DNA of 64,000 bases. It comes from Ignelater luminosus (Eukaryota > Arthropoda > Insecta > Coleoptera > Elateridae). Positions 46,240-58,414 of this stretch are shown piece after piece (position 1 is the first letter of the stretch; each line of letters starts with the position of its first letter). The notes below the pieces were generated by a model that searched no databases, was not told the DNA's origin, and worked only from the letters and a program-made list of their open reading frames with translations. The stretch covers positions 134,795 through 198,794 of the forward strand of contig VTPC01091033.1 of assembly GCA_011009095.1 (NCBI GenBank). Reading direction: 5' to 3'. A program made the position numbers and the translations under genes.

Positions 46240-47090
46240 GGAAAGACCGAGTCTGATCTTGGTCAATTCTAACGACATCTCAAACAGGCCAAAAATGTTG
46301 ATTGAAATTGAGATGGTCCAGAGTAAGTTCATCGGGCAGAACCCTGCGCTGCTCGCCACAAGTGGCGATATGAGCCAGGCCCTAGCCTCCGGTATACCTC
46401 AAAAGACTGAAGTTCAAGGCCTCCTGGAAGTTAGGAACCTGGAAATCGAGAAAAACTCAATGCGCTTCTGGGAGCCTTTGTGCGCTGTGCGCCCTGGCAG
46501 ACCAATACAGTTAAACTGATTTGGGTGCCAGGGCATGGTGGGCACGAAGTGAGCAAAGAAGTCGATCGTTTAGCTAAACTGGGATCGGAGAACTCACTCT
46601 TTGGACCAGAGTCGGCTCTAGGTATACCTATTTGCTTAGAGAAGCTATAAATACATGGATCAAAGAACAGCAAAGCCAGACCTGAACTAATTATCCCAGA
46701 AATAGATACGAAAAACAGTCGGAAACAACAGGATTACTCCCAGGCTATCTACCTGTGAGAAAGCACCCCCACAATATGAAACTGTCTAAGGTGATCTGGA
46801 CTGCAAACTGCGCAAAAGACATCAAAGCAGCGAAAGATGCCTTACACCACTGCGAGGCGCTGTCGCGTCTATTCGGATTAACTATAATGAAACCAAAGAA
46901 ATTTAGGCTCTACTCTACACAGAAGTTTTGTCAACTGATCGAAGGCGCAAGGTTGTTAAGAGTGGAGCTAGAACTAAAAGGGAAGCACAATAGGCCTTTA
47001 TGACTGCATGCATGCAGTGCACCTGATGTACTAGACAGGTCCCAGGCTTTATAATGATAATAGTAGCGGAAGGTATGAAGGGCCGCTAAC
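46240..47090 (+). pseudogene. LINE RNase H and C-terminal tail
   Basis: At 46510 the frame reads VKLIWVPGHGGHEVSKEVDR and LAKLGSENSLFGPESALGIP, the last part of a LINE-encoded RNase H (WVPGHxG...N..AD.LA, with His kept and the Asn/Asp positions altered). In another frame, LPVRKHPHNMKLSK precedes the region replacing the C-terminal 'C..C...H.L..C' knuckle (HHCEALSRLFG), ending at a stop at 47001. An RNase H domain is typical of I, R1 and LOA-type LINEs, so this differs from the Jockey-like copies elsewhere. Confidence 0.7.
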
Positions 47091-47823
47091 GCAAAAAATT
47101 GTCATTTTCGCGTTTCTATTTCGTTTCTATTTCGTTTCTTCTTTAATATATTTCCAGTTTTCTAATTTCTAATTCTAATTTTTCATCTGGAAGGTTGGTA
47201 GAGCACTAGAGTGGCCACTTTGCAGACAGTTTCCATCTACGTCTGACATTCCACTTGTCCAGATAAGTCCTACACAGTTGCCATTCTTGTTAGGCTTCAG
47301 CCACATTAGGCGATAGGTTGGGTAATGACTTTCCAGAAAGTTTCTACCTTTGTCTGGCACTTCAATTCTGCAGAAAAGTCCTTCATAGTATGCGATCTAT
47401 GCTAGGTTTCAATCCTTAATTTGGGCATTAGATGGCGATTTCCATAGAAAACCGTAATCGCTGATCTGCACGTTTTTTGAGAAATCATTTTTCATGTAGG
47501 TGGTTAATTGGTTTTGTTGACAAATCCTCCATAATCTGAATTTGCAGCTAGTTTCCATCCTTGATTCGGGAGATTGGTAGGAGGAGCACTGGAGTGTCGG
47601 CTTTCCAAGCAATTTGTCTGGCACAACACTTCAGTCGACGTGTCAACCATAATTTGCACCCTTTGTTATCTTCCGTCTTGCGTACGGATAGTAGGTAGGG
47701 CGACGGTGGTGTGACACATAAGCAGACGCCTGCCATCTCGATCTTCTCTTCACTGAATTCCTGTCAAACATCGTTTCCACCGCCTTTTAAATCTCTGGCT
47801 TTGGTTTTTAATTTTTTTGCTAA
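47091..47823. other. Unassigned, possibly a degenerate extension of the tandem repeat
   Basis: Minus-strand frames show recurring PDK-like blocks at about 47624, 47360 and 47242 (MPDKLLGK, MPDKGRNF, MSDVDGN), roughly 118 bp or multiples of about 130 bp apart. This suggests very old tandem duplication. No known protein recognised. Confidence 0.3.
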
Positions 47824-47824
47824 G

Positions 47825-48350
47825 TTTTGGCATTTGATTCTTTTGAATCGAGAGCATAAGCGTTCTGGTAGACTTCTGATTTGAGTTTTTGATTTCTCTT
47901 TTCTAGAGCCTTGTGCTGATGCTTTTGGCTGGGTAAGGCCCCGAGGTAGGTGTTGGTATTTCATTCTTCTAAATGGAGAGTATGAAAATTCTGGTAGATT
48001 TCTGGTTTTGGTTTTTTATTTTCCTTCTCTAGAGCCGTGTGCTGATGCTTTTGGCTGATTAAGGCCCCGAGATAGATTTTGGCATTTGATTCTTCTGAAT
48101 CAAGAGCATGAGAGTTCTGGTAGATTTCTGGTTCTGGTGTTTGATTCTTCTCTGAAGCCTTACCTTGGTGCATTTGGCTGGGTAAGGCCCTGAGATAGAT
48201 TTTGGCATTTGATTCTTCTAAATCGAGAGCATGAGAGTTCTGGTAGATTTCTGGTTTTGATCTTTTATCTTTTTTTCTATAGAGCATTGTGTTGATGCTT
48301 TTGGTTGGGTAAGGTTCTGAGATAGGTTTTGGCGTTTGATTCTTCTGAAT
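47825..48350 (-). repeat. 126-bp tandem repeat, four units plus a partial one
   Basis: The motif TTGG(C/T)ATTTGATTCTTCT recurs at 47827, 47953, 48079, 48202 and 48329, giving periods of 126, 126, 123 and 127 bp. The first three periods are multiples of three, and on the minus strand the units translate as 42-residue repeats around PEIYQNSHALDSEESNAKI and SQKHQHTALEKENKKPK. Differences between units are mostly single bases and small indels. The open frame 47961-48287 covers about 2.6 units, after which a stop interrupts. No known protein has this unit as far as I can tell; it may be a minisatellite or a degraded repetitive protein gene. Confidence 0.85.
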
Positions 48351-50689
48351 CGAGCGTATATGCTCTTCTAGCTTAAGCGATATGCTGAGTTGTCTAGTTT
48401 TAAGGTTTTACTTCTAATTTGAGCAGCAGAGCTCGCTAAGAGATTAGGTCTTGCTGGCAGTGGATAGTTCAAAAGTTAATAAATGCTTTTAAGCCAGATT
48501 AAAATTTTGCATGCATTAAGTAAAAGCTGCTGTATGAAATTGCTGAGTTATTCTTGAACTCTACATTAGATAAGTTCTGCGGTAGTAACGAGTCCTACCA
48601 ATTTACTAAGTCTTATTTGCGAGCGAAGTGTCTTTGTAATCTTGTTCTTCCTGTTGTTTCCTTTTGACAAAGCGATAACAAAATTTTCTGAGGGCTTAAT
48701 GCAAAATCTTGTTTGTGGATCACACCGTCTCCGTCTACCGGTAAAAAGCGGAGTAGGTTCTTTTTGTTGTTTGCTTGAACTTTCTTTTCGAGGCTAGTCC
48801 GGGACTGTTCTTCAAGGTATTTATGTTCCTTGCTATCCGTAGCGGAAGTAGTCTCTTTCACCTTTTAGGTACATATACGTCGTGATCAAGAAGTAATAAA
48901 TATATTAATAAACAACTTCTCAAAAGAAAATCTCATCAGTTTAGCAAGAATAGCAACAGATTTTTCCGCCCCCGCCAAAGCAACAAAAACGAAATATCCC
49001 TACAATTTATTTATTTAAAAATAAATCACTTAAAAAGGTAGTATAACTTAAATGAAAACAAAGAATTAGATACAGAAGTGATCTATCAACGTGACTTTAT
49101 AGTAGACTATAAATTTAACTTTCAGTACAGATCGTAAGATGTCCATAGCAGAAACGGACTAAACCTACCTTCTCTTCTTTTTTATAGCAAAAGCGCTCAT
49201 TAAAACCATAACGATGGCGAAACTGACTTCAATTCATGTTTATCCTCTTTGTATGCACTCCACAGCTTCTCTTTAAAAGTTCCAAGAAAACCGGATAAAT
49301 CTTACTTTTCAATTCGTTTTTATTTTCGTACATTCACTATGTCATCTTATTAGAGTAACAACACCAATTAAATATTTTTCTTAAGGATTCCAGTTTTAAG
49401 GCAATTTTATATTGCTTCAAGCAAATTCAAAAACAAATTGTACGCTATAACATCAAAAGCAAGTTAAGAGAGAACGTAATTTAAGATCTTAAACTTTTCA
49501 ACGGAGAACGTCTCTCAAGCAACGCTTTCAAATTTATAGTTGTTTTATTAAAGCCATACAAGTAAGTACCTTGAATGAGTAAAGAACGTCTCAGCTAAAT
49601 GCAGCATAACGTTACAGTCTCGTAATTTTTGTTATGCAAACGGTTTTGCGCAGTTTATCTTCTGTATAATCTCGCAGGAAGACAGGCTAGGGCTCGTTGC
49701 ACTAGAACGCATCGTCAAGCACTTGATTGCTATTATCCTTTCTAATGTTTTTATTGTGGAAATATTGAAATATTAAACAAACAAGCCTTCGAGAATTTTT
49801 AAAGCAGAGAATCCTGCTAACAACAAGGATAACAAACTTGCAGAGAAAAAAGAAGGAATAAATCATCAGAAATATGCGTCGGGAGCCAAGTTAGCGATAC
49901 CGACAAACATGGAATACAATCACAGTGTGGCAATAATTCAAAAGCGAACGGCAGACGTCAGCTTCTATTTTAATAATTCTACCAACAAAAAGGAAGTCAC
50001 CTGAATTTTTAAAAAGTTCGGAATTATATCATCTAAATATAAATCGAACCCGTGTTAAATTTTGTAACCGACGAGAAGGAAGGAGAAGGGGAGGTATTAT
50101 TTAGGCCATTTATGGCATTTTGTAAAATCTTCTAATTCATAGAATTTTATCCACACATATGTGCTATGTCACTCTGGCAAAACTTCTAGTAATTGTCGTT
50201 TCTGAACTTTCCTCTTTACTACAGCAGAATTCAATGACCCAAGTTTGTGAAGTTTCGACCGGACAAACCAGGGGTAAATTTATACAGCTATAGCTAGAGA
50301 GACACACTGCACACACAGAACACTCACACACACATTCAGAGAAGCTGTACCCACTGATGTAGTTTGTTGTTCGAAGTTGACGAGAGTTAGAGAGTTGACA
50401 ATCCATGTTCGAATAGAAAATTTGATTTCTTTAGTTTTGTATTACATTACTAGCAAAGTAAAGTATTCTTCACAATCGATTTGTGAACTCTTAATAATAT
50501 TTCCGTGATGTTCAAAAATATAAAACTAAGTGCTAATGCTTAGCTTTATCTCAATCATTATGTTTTGTAAACTATATCAAACAGTACAACCGTGGCAAAT
50601 CACTTTATTAATGAAAAATCGCAACCCAAAATAAATAACTTTCATCAATTTTCTTCTATATTCAATTATAACAATATTTCTTAGGTAAA
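48351..50689. other. No gene recognised
   Basis: AT-rich DNA. The minus-strand frame 48613-48861 contains LLRFLPVDGDGVIHKQDFAL, faintly like the pre-integrase segment of BEL elements ('LLPFLDDDGVLRVGGRL'), too weak to call. CA-rich simple sequence occurs at about 50298-50340. Confidence 0.4.
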
Positions 50690-50990
50690 GCGAAGCCGAA
50701 AGCTTAGTTTTCTTAGAATTCCTTTTCCGGGCGTCAATATAAAACAACAACCGTATTATATTACAATAACTAAATAAGTTGTTTGCAACACGATTCTGTA
50801 AACTTAGCAGCAGACTGCGGAATTGCGGAAACCAATTTATGGCGATCCCGCTAAGTGTCAACATCAAGGCAAGTACTCCCGATCGAATTTTCATCTAAAC
50901 CACTGACTGACTCGCTTAAGCTACTACCAGCATGTAGTTTCTTGCTCCATTTTTATGCAGATACGTACAACAACATTTATCGACGCGGAT
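50690..50990 (-). repeat. Interspersed repeat family R, copy 5
   Basis: Plus-strand AGCAGCAGACTGCGGAATTG and GGCGATCCCGCTAAGTGTCA, with CGTCAATATAAAACAACA before them, are the reverse complement of the core of copies 2 and 3 and parallel copy 4. It continues to ATGCAGATACGTACAACAAC, also found in copy 4. Confidence 0.7.
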
Positions 50991-51198
50991 TATAGACTTT
51001 CAGTTGTAAATGCAAAGTGTCCCACGACAAAACCCTCGATATTTTACCAATGTATAGTTTAGGTCAAGTCGAGAATAAAGAGTGGCCATATTGGAAAAGT
51101 TATGGGCATTCTTAACTGTAGATGGAAGTACAAAAAATGCAATTCTAATTATCTAAATCTTTTCTCCAAGAATGGGCTTCCAAGCGCATTAACCGCAT

Positions 51199-51519
51199 AT
51201 GCCAAATTTCGTCCTTCTAGCTCTCTGCACATTTTTCGTTCAAATTTCAAAGCCCGTCGTCGTTGTTCAACGTGAAACGCCACCGAAGATGGCCGGCTAC
51301 TTAGAAGACTTGACCTCTCTTAAGCCTGAAGCAGTGGGTTTTTGGGGAACTTACTGTACACAGTACACACCAAGCAGACTCCACGTCAATGTCAGGGCAG
51401 TTGTTGGTGGTTCGAGGAGACGACGAAGTAGATCAGGCGGTGCGCGAGACTGCCCAGGACCCAATACGACCAATGTCCAAATGTGCCCAAGGACACCCAA
51501 GATGTCTCCAAACCAGTAG
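51199..51519 (+). CDS. Hypothetical ORF of 106 codons beside the satellite
   Basis: An ATG-started frame with a hydrophobic start (MPNFVLLALCTFFVQISKPV) that could be read as a signal peptide, followed by PPKMAGYLEDLTSLKPEAVG and an arginine-rich stretch (GSRRRRSRSGGARD) before a stop just ahead of the 155-bp array. The ATATGCCAAATTTCGT lead-in is also seen in insect Tc1-type repeats, so the apparent start may be part of a mobile element. I recognise no domain. Codon composition is GC-richer than the flanks. It may be non-coding. Confidence 0.2.
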   Translation: MPNFVLLALCTFFVQISKPVVVVQRETPPKMAGYLEDLTSLKPEAVGFWGTYCTQYTPSRLHVNVRAVVGGSRRRRSRSGGARDCPGPNTTNVQMCPRTPKMSPNQ

Positions 51520-51551
51520 CGACGTTGGATTTCAAAACGTTGTTTAAGAAG

Positions 51552-52325
51552 GGAGAAGCTCTAATACCTGGAGTCTAACAACGAAACATTGTCCCTTACG
51601 TGACGTACAAGAAACTGGTTATAAACCTAGACCGCAAAAGACTGATCTAGTATAAGATATAAAGTTAAAAGAAGACAGTATAACATAAGTTATAGAACCC
51701 GCGGAGCGCCAGCTCCAACACCTCTAGTCTAATAACGAAACATTGTCCCTTACGTGACGTAGCAGAAATTGGATATAAATCTAGAACGCAATAAAACTGA
51801 TCTAGTATAAGACGTAAAGTTAAAAGAAGACAGTATAACATAAGTTATTAAATCTGCGGAGCGCCAGCTCCAACTTCTCTACTCTAATAACGAAACATTG
51901 TCCCTTACGTGACGTAGAAGAAGATGGTTATAAATCTAGAACGCAATAAAACTGATCTAGTATAAGAAGTAAAGTTAAAAGAAGACAGTATAACATAAGT
52001 TATCGAAACCGCGGAGCGCCAGCTCTAACACCTCTAGTCTAACAACGAAACATTGTCCCCTACGTGACGTAGAAGAAGATGGTTATAAATCTAGAACGCG
52101 GAAAACTGATCTAGTATAAGATATAGAGTTAAAAGAAGACAGTATAACCTAAGTTATCGAATCCGCAAAGCGCCAGCTCCAACACCGCTAGTCCAATAAG
52201 GAAACATTGTCCCTTACGTGACGTAGAAAAAATTCGTCATGAATCTAGAATGCAAAAAACTAATGTATAAAATGTACAGTCGAAACGAGACATTTTACAT
52301 AAATAATTGAATTGAATGCTCATTA
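51552..52325 (+). repeat. 154/155-bp satellite array, about five units
   Basis: The anchor (C/G)GAAACATTGTCCC recurs at 51582, 51736, 51891, 52046 and 52200, spacing 154, 155, 155 and 154 bp. Each unit contains GTCCC(T/C)TACGTGACGTA, ATCTAGAACGCAA-like and CTGATCTAGTATAAGA segments, TTAAAAGAAGACAGTATAAC, and a GC-rich joint GCGGAGCGCCAGCTCCAAC. Middle units differ by only a few bases; the first and last are partial and more diverged. No long frame runs through it. The length is in the nucleosomal range typical of satellite DNA. Confidence 0.95.
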
Positions 52326-55300
52326 AATAATATACTAGTGCTTTCTGCGGGGGCCCTTTTCTTCTATTTCCATTCTAATAAAAAGTAAAGTTGAAGATTT
52401 CATTAAAATATGCACAACAGGCAATTTACTAGGTCAGTGCTTGTTTCACTGAAACCTCATGCTAATGATAGAAATGGAACCTGAACTCAGTTTGAAGCAT
52501 TGTGAACGCTATGAAATCATAGATTAATTTATTTCTTTTCAGGCATACTTTTTTCTGGACGTTCTTTTCATTTCTTTAATTACTGCAAATTGCTTTATTT
52601 CTTTATTTCACATGAATGACTTTATATTGCCGAATTACATTTATTCGTTATTTTCCTAGCACCTCTTTGGGAACATAAAACCTTTTTTTTGTTGACGAGT
52701 AAATTATTTCATTAACTAGTAAGCAACAAGAACCAAGAATGAATGTGCCGAAACAGAAACCCGTGGTAAATATATTTAGCTAAAGATTCCAGAATTTATA
52801 ACTTATATAAGCTCATACCTTACGTTTTTCGTATAAATCACTATAGAAATGTTGTTTGCTGAAAGTCCTAAAGAAAAACAAAAATATAGTAGGACTTTAA
52901 AAAGGCTGAGATATAAACGTAGCGGAGAGTGACAGAGTGGCATTATCCTGACACAGCGTCATAACGCGTCTCGAGAGCACCATAAAGCTACTCCGTGCCC
53001 CTCGGGCGTTCATCAGACCCTTCTTACTCGTCCTTCGCACTTATCATACCCGACCTACACCCCCCTCTGCCCCACCATCCTCCTTCCCATTTAAAGCCCT
53101 AACACCTACTAGCGTAATGTCATTCTAAAAGTATCCCAACTTCATAATGCCAGTAATTAAACAGAAACGATTAATCGCTCCGGCTTTTCTCTCTCTCGGC
53201 TGGGATGAAAAAGATCGTAATCAGGAAGCGAAAAACCGTGAAATGGCGAACGGAAAATGTGTATTATACACACACAGGCGTAAGCACACGTGCTGACGTT
53301 TTCTGTTATCGGTGATGGAAATCAGTTTTTGAAACGACCCTTCTTCCTATTATATTAATTTTATTAAGCTTCTTTTGTTTTCATCGCCATAAAACACTTT
53401 ATCTTTACCAAGTTGGCGTCCAATTGTAATTACTTTCATTTTGCCGCATCTTTTTTTGTTTTTCGTTTTGCAACACAATTTGTAACAACGCCTAGTAGTA
53501 GTATTTTGTTTTTGAAACAATAAAATCGCATAATCTGGCATTACGAGCCTTAAAAATGGCGTGAATAAAGAGGAAACGATATAAAAGCAATTCTTAAGCA
53601 AGCTTTCGGTACATTTGTGCGATGTGACAATTTTATTGCGGCGTCCTTTTCATTCCAAGGTCATAAATTGGTGTAGAGAATGCGCTGCAGCTGGCGCCTT
53701 AAAAAGGCATTCGCCGGAGTCCTGGATTTTGTACCCGGCAGGTGGACCATAAAGAAAACGCAGAGGAAAGCAGGAAGTACATCACATACATGAGAAAAGT
53801 AGGTAGCAGGGTTTTCGTTTAAAACGATCTATGTAAACCTTCTTTTACGCTTTTTATTGTTTTCTAAAAGAGGAGCTACTGAACTTTAGTAAAACAAACG
53901 ATTCGTTTTTAGGGCAACAATGTTTCAACATCAAATATTTAACGAACACTTTAGGATATTTCAGTTGTTCTGTTGTTGCTAAACTCAATATTTCGAAAAT
54001 TCCTCGATTTGGTTTAGTTTGCAATTTCCTGCAAATCGATACTGTTGATACACAACTTGAAAAGTTACTAATCGTACTTAGAGACTTACAGATATGGATT
54101 TTCATAAAGTTATTAAATGTCTGGAATTTATGGAAAAATGGAAGTTCTGAGAAAAACACTGTAAATCTACTGTGAGCACTCGCAATCACTAAATAACCAG
54201 CAGATTATTAATTTGGAATTACGAATTACGCCATGCCATAAGAAACGCGGAAAAATATTTAGATAATAAAATTGCAAATCGAATTTAGAAACAGCGTTAT
54301 TCAATTTGAGTATTCTAGGAAGAAGGTTAAATGTTCTGGAAACATCGCTGGGAATCTACTTTTAACACTCGCAGACAACCAACTAACAGATTATTAGAAT
54401 TTCGAATTACGTCTCGCCGTCCGAGCCGTAGAAGAATCTTTAGATCACGGCAGGCGCTAGCGCATTTGATGCCCAGCTATGCCAGAATCTCTGAAGGCAC
54501 CGTTTTGGGTAAACAGCAGCAGCGTCTAGTTACTTCTGTCAAGTTGTCTCATTTGCACGTTGTTGCGCCAGCCCTTACTAGATCATTTTACAGTAAGAGG
54601 TAGAATTTTGATACAAGTGGACTGAATTGGAAATCTCAATTGATGAAAGTTAGCTAGAAAACTTTGGTGAAATTTAAAACTTAAAAGGACAACAAAACAA
54701 TACATGTGAAATTCAACCAGACGTCTTACATTTGCATGTTGCCTTTTCTATCTGATTTGGAAGAGTAGTCTTTTGTTAATATACAAAGAAAAGTAGCAAC
54801 TTCTAATACCTAGCATTTTCCACACACATTTCACCTCCTATGCTATCCAACTAATATTAAAATGGAAGAAATTAGGGCTGGAGGAACGAAATTAATTTTT
54901 AATTAAGATTTATTCCGGCCGATCCTCATTAAGACATCAAACTAATAAGAAACAAGTTTCTGTGGAATAGGAAACTTTTATTCTCACTTATTATTCATGG
55001 CGAATCGGGCAAGGAAAAATTTAGAATTAAAAATGACAATCACAATCGTAAACATTAAGAGAAGAAGAGGGAAAAAATGCAAAAGTCATCTTCATTCATA
55101 ACTTATTTTTAAAAAAAAATTGTGATCAATAACAATAAAAAATTTAAAAGCCTCAGCAAAACCTCCCGATATCTTCCTCTTTTCTCATTTCCAATAAATT
55201 TAAATTCACTTTTTTACAGACCATAACAGAAGTTTAATTTAACAAATTAAGTAGCCTGACTTATAACCAAAGAAGAGTGTAATAAAAATTCAAATAAAAC

Positions 55301-56120
55301 ACAAATACTTCCCGACCATAAAATCTTGCGTTGGTGGTTAGGTTTTCTCTCTAGAGGACAATTTCAGTGACCATAAAATAACCAGGGAAAATTTCAATAT
55401 CAGTCAATAATATCTCTTATATGCACCTTCACGTTTTCCAGAACGCCTTCCCTTTTTCTTTCCTTTAGCCGAGAACAGGGGACAGATGCGTTAAAAATTG
55501 GAACTAATTTAATTCGATAGAGTGGGCGTGCGAGAATAAATGAGAACTGAAGGTGGAGAAAAACACGTGAGAGACAAAACGCGATTACCGCGAAAAGTTT
55601 AGGAAATCGTTTCTCTCCAACAGAAAGCTGCTGAATCAGATCAAGAAACCAAAACCATCTCTCGCACATCTCGATCTTGTCGTCGCCGACTGGCTGCCTG
55701 GCTGGATGGTAAAGATTTTAAGGAGAATTGCAGTAATTGAATTTCGGTGTTTCCGTAACAATCTATTGCAAGCTCGTAAAATTTCCCTTAATACTTTATC
55801 CATTATATGAATTGTGTAAGTTACTTTATTTGAACCGATATAAAATATAAATTTCTTTATTGCTTTCTGGTTGTAAACTAGGAATTTCTGTTATGAAACT
55901 ATTCTTCATGTTATACGTATAATTTCAGTTTTTTTTTTTATTGAGTTAATTTGTAATAGACCTTGAGAGTATTTACTACTTTTAATCAGAAATAATGTTG
56001 AGAATCTAAAACTTGTTAGCATTAAAAGAGTAAGATACAGGATGTCAGCGCTTCAGCTTCATCGCGCTAACCATTGTCACCTATTAATTCTTGAAAAAAT
56101 ACTTGAAAAGGACGGTAATG
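52326..56120. other. No gene recognised; one local duplication
   Basis: About 3.8 kb without a supported gene. 54165-54235 and 54352-54420 are related (CACTCGCA then CAGATTATTA and GAATTACG), an old tandem duplication of about 187 bp. The interval 52915-53260 is GC-richer, with non-repetitive wording, and might be conserved non-coding DNA. Frames at 53350-53601, 53854-54189, 54331-54603 and 55400-55669 show no domain. Confidence 0.45.
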
Positions 56121-56400
56121 TACAGGGTGGCCCAAATTCGAGGTAAATGTGGGATATTTCAGAAACTAGAATAGCTAGAGTAAAACTGAATACACATTAC
56201 TAACATATTTCTTTCTGCTGAGTACATTGGCATAATCAGCATTTATACGTCTTCTTTTGTTTTTGTGTCACAGGAAAACAATTAAAGTAATTATTTCCAA
56301 ATTTCGAAGTGGTTGCATTTTTGTTATTTACAAAAATTGAAAGAAAGATTGTTCAGAAAGCCTTCTCATGATGTAATATCTGGAATAAACTAACTATAAC
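56121..56400 (+). mobile_element. Solitary Tc1-type end
   Basis: Starts TACAGGGTGGCCCAAATTCG and continues GGATATTTCAGAAACTAGAA, typical of the terminal region of insect Tc1/mariner-type MITEs. No opposite end or transposase was found nearby. Confidence 0.5.
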
Positions 56401-56639
56401 TCCAGATTTTAGTTTTATTCAATTGTTTTAACAACAATAATGGTAATTTCTTTAATGGCAATCGCGGTAGGCCGTGACATATCTGAAGTTCTGTTTTCTC
56501 AGATTTCAAAAAAAGTAGTTATATTCGTTTTAAATAATGTAGCATGCCATGACTTTGATTTACTTATCATCGAAATTTGTGCATTCTGCACGGTTTTAGA
56601 AGCCTTTTGGCTTCTCTCCAGCCCTGGAATAGAGTGCTG

Positions 56640-57130
56640 ATGGAAGATTATTGCATCGCTCGTCCAATTGTGGTTGAGTTGATGGTGATGTTAGACTAGA
56701 AAAAGCGTTATCGGGTGGCGCTTGGAGGTGTAGTTGGATTGGCTGGTTGCTGTCGTGGATGTGCTGGGACCTCATGGCTGCTGAGAGTAGACCCCGATGA
56801 TGTTGAAGAAGTCTTGATAACTACTTGATCGGTAGTGTTGACAGCGGTGATGAAACGTAGTTGTGTGCAGCAGAAGAGCTGGATGGTATGGATTCCTGGA
56901 TTCTTCTTCTTCTCAAAACCACAACCCCCGCAGTCCACGCTGGGGAAGGATTTGGGAATGGGATAATGGAAGAGGGGTAAGGGAATTATCTAGGCGGCGA
57001 CGGACGGAAGAAAAAGTAGTTGGACCTGAGCAGCATCAGGAAAATTGTGGAGTATAAGGAGTCGCGACCTGCCCCCTCCCCCACTCTTCCTCTTCAGGCT
57101 GAGACCGAGTTGACCACCTCGTTACGCGCT
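56640..57130. other. GC-rich unassigned patch
   Basis: About 490 bp of clearly higher GC than its flanks. A minus-strand frame (56708-56938) reads MDCGGCGFEKKKNPGIHTIQ and is then Ser/Thr/Pro-rich; a plus-strand frame (56863-57057) overlaps it. No family recognised. A transferred retroelement piece or the 5' end of a host transcript would both fit. Confidence 0.35.
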
Positions 57131-58414
57131 CGACGACGGAATGATGGCTTTTGAGAGAAACCAGGAAATGTAAATAGTGTGCAATACACAGTTAACATTG
57201 TTGGTTCATAAGGTTTATCGCATTAAAGATCATGACCTACTTGATTTACTATAACTGTTTACAGATTTTATTTTGTACTTTCCTTGTAAATTAAGTTAGT
57301 TATGGACTGTCTTATATCATTAAAAATAATGTAAACTATTCTGTCAAATACATAGACAAAAACGACCGTGCATCCTATTTTCGTGCAAATTCTGCTGTCG
57401 GCCATGTTGATACACTTATGGCAAAGACGTGTTCGTCTTGGTCCGTCTAACATCAGAGACGGCAGTTGTAGTTGGGGCCATTAAAGGTATTTAAAATAGG
57501 GCTTGTGGGAAAAACACCCAGAAGATGTGTTTTCATGACAATCGAGAGTACAGAAACAAAATACGTAATAAAAACAAAATCAAAGTGTGAAAGATTAAAC
57601 AAGATTGTGTCCAAGTCAACAGTCTAAAAGTGAAGAACTAAGTAAGTGATGTGTGAGCATTTAAACAATTATTAACCTTAGAAAACAAAACACTTTTTTG
57701 CTTCTTTGTTAGCTCATCTAGAGTTCCTAAAATAAATGGAAGATTTATATGAGTGAAAAGCCAGGAATCACAACTCAAATCTGCACAGTGGTGAAAAGCT
57801 CTTTAAATGTAAAACATAATGATCGTAAACATGTGGAAAATGAATGCGCTTATAGTGAATCGAAGATGTGTATAAGAAAAGAGCAAAACTAGTTAAACCA
57901 AGTGTATAATTACGGTTTGTCTACTATTTAAAAATCCCCGCTGTGTAAATGTATCAGAGTTGAATAGCTCGCGCATGTTAATCATCAATCTACTTTATCT
58001 ATGACCATAATAATAATTGTAAGAAGACACATACAAATATTATTAACAAAATATTTTAATGAAACTAAAATACAAAAACAGATGTCGTGGCACCGACAGA
58101 ACTTCACCCATCTTTACTTCACCAGCACTTTTCTCAACTGTCAAACACACACGCGGTTGTTACTTTTTTATTGTTTGGCTGTTTGCGAACTCTCACACTC
58201 GGTCAGTGTTTGCATTATAATAAGATATGACAGACTTTCGGTATATTATGACGAGAAAATTCTAATTTCTAAATAACTAAACAAAGCTTTAGCACAACAT
58301 CTTATTATTTTTTCAACTGAAAAAGTTGAGAGAAATAATTACACTTTTAAAATATTACTGCAACTTACAAAAGTCGCATTTGACAATTTAATAGCATTGA
58401 ATTTGGTTATGGAT
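57131..58414. other. No gene recognised
   Basis: AT-rich. Frames at 57268-57453 and 58001-58276 match nothing I know. Confidence 0.45.

Noticed and set aside
47825..48350. CRISPR-like array
   Set aside because: Units are contiguous 126-bp tandem repeats with no unique spacers, in an insect genome.
51552..52325. Regularly spaced repeat suggesting a CRISPR or integron-like array
   Set aside because: Whole 155-bp units are repeated with no variable spacers; this is satellite DNA.
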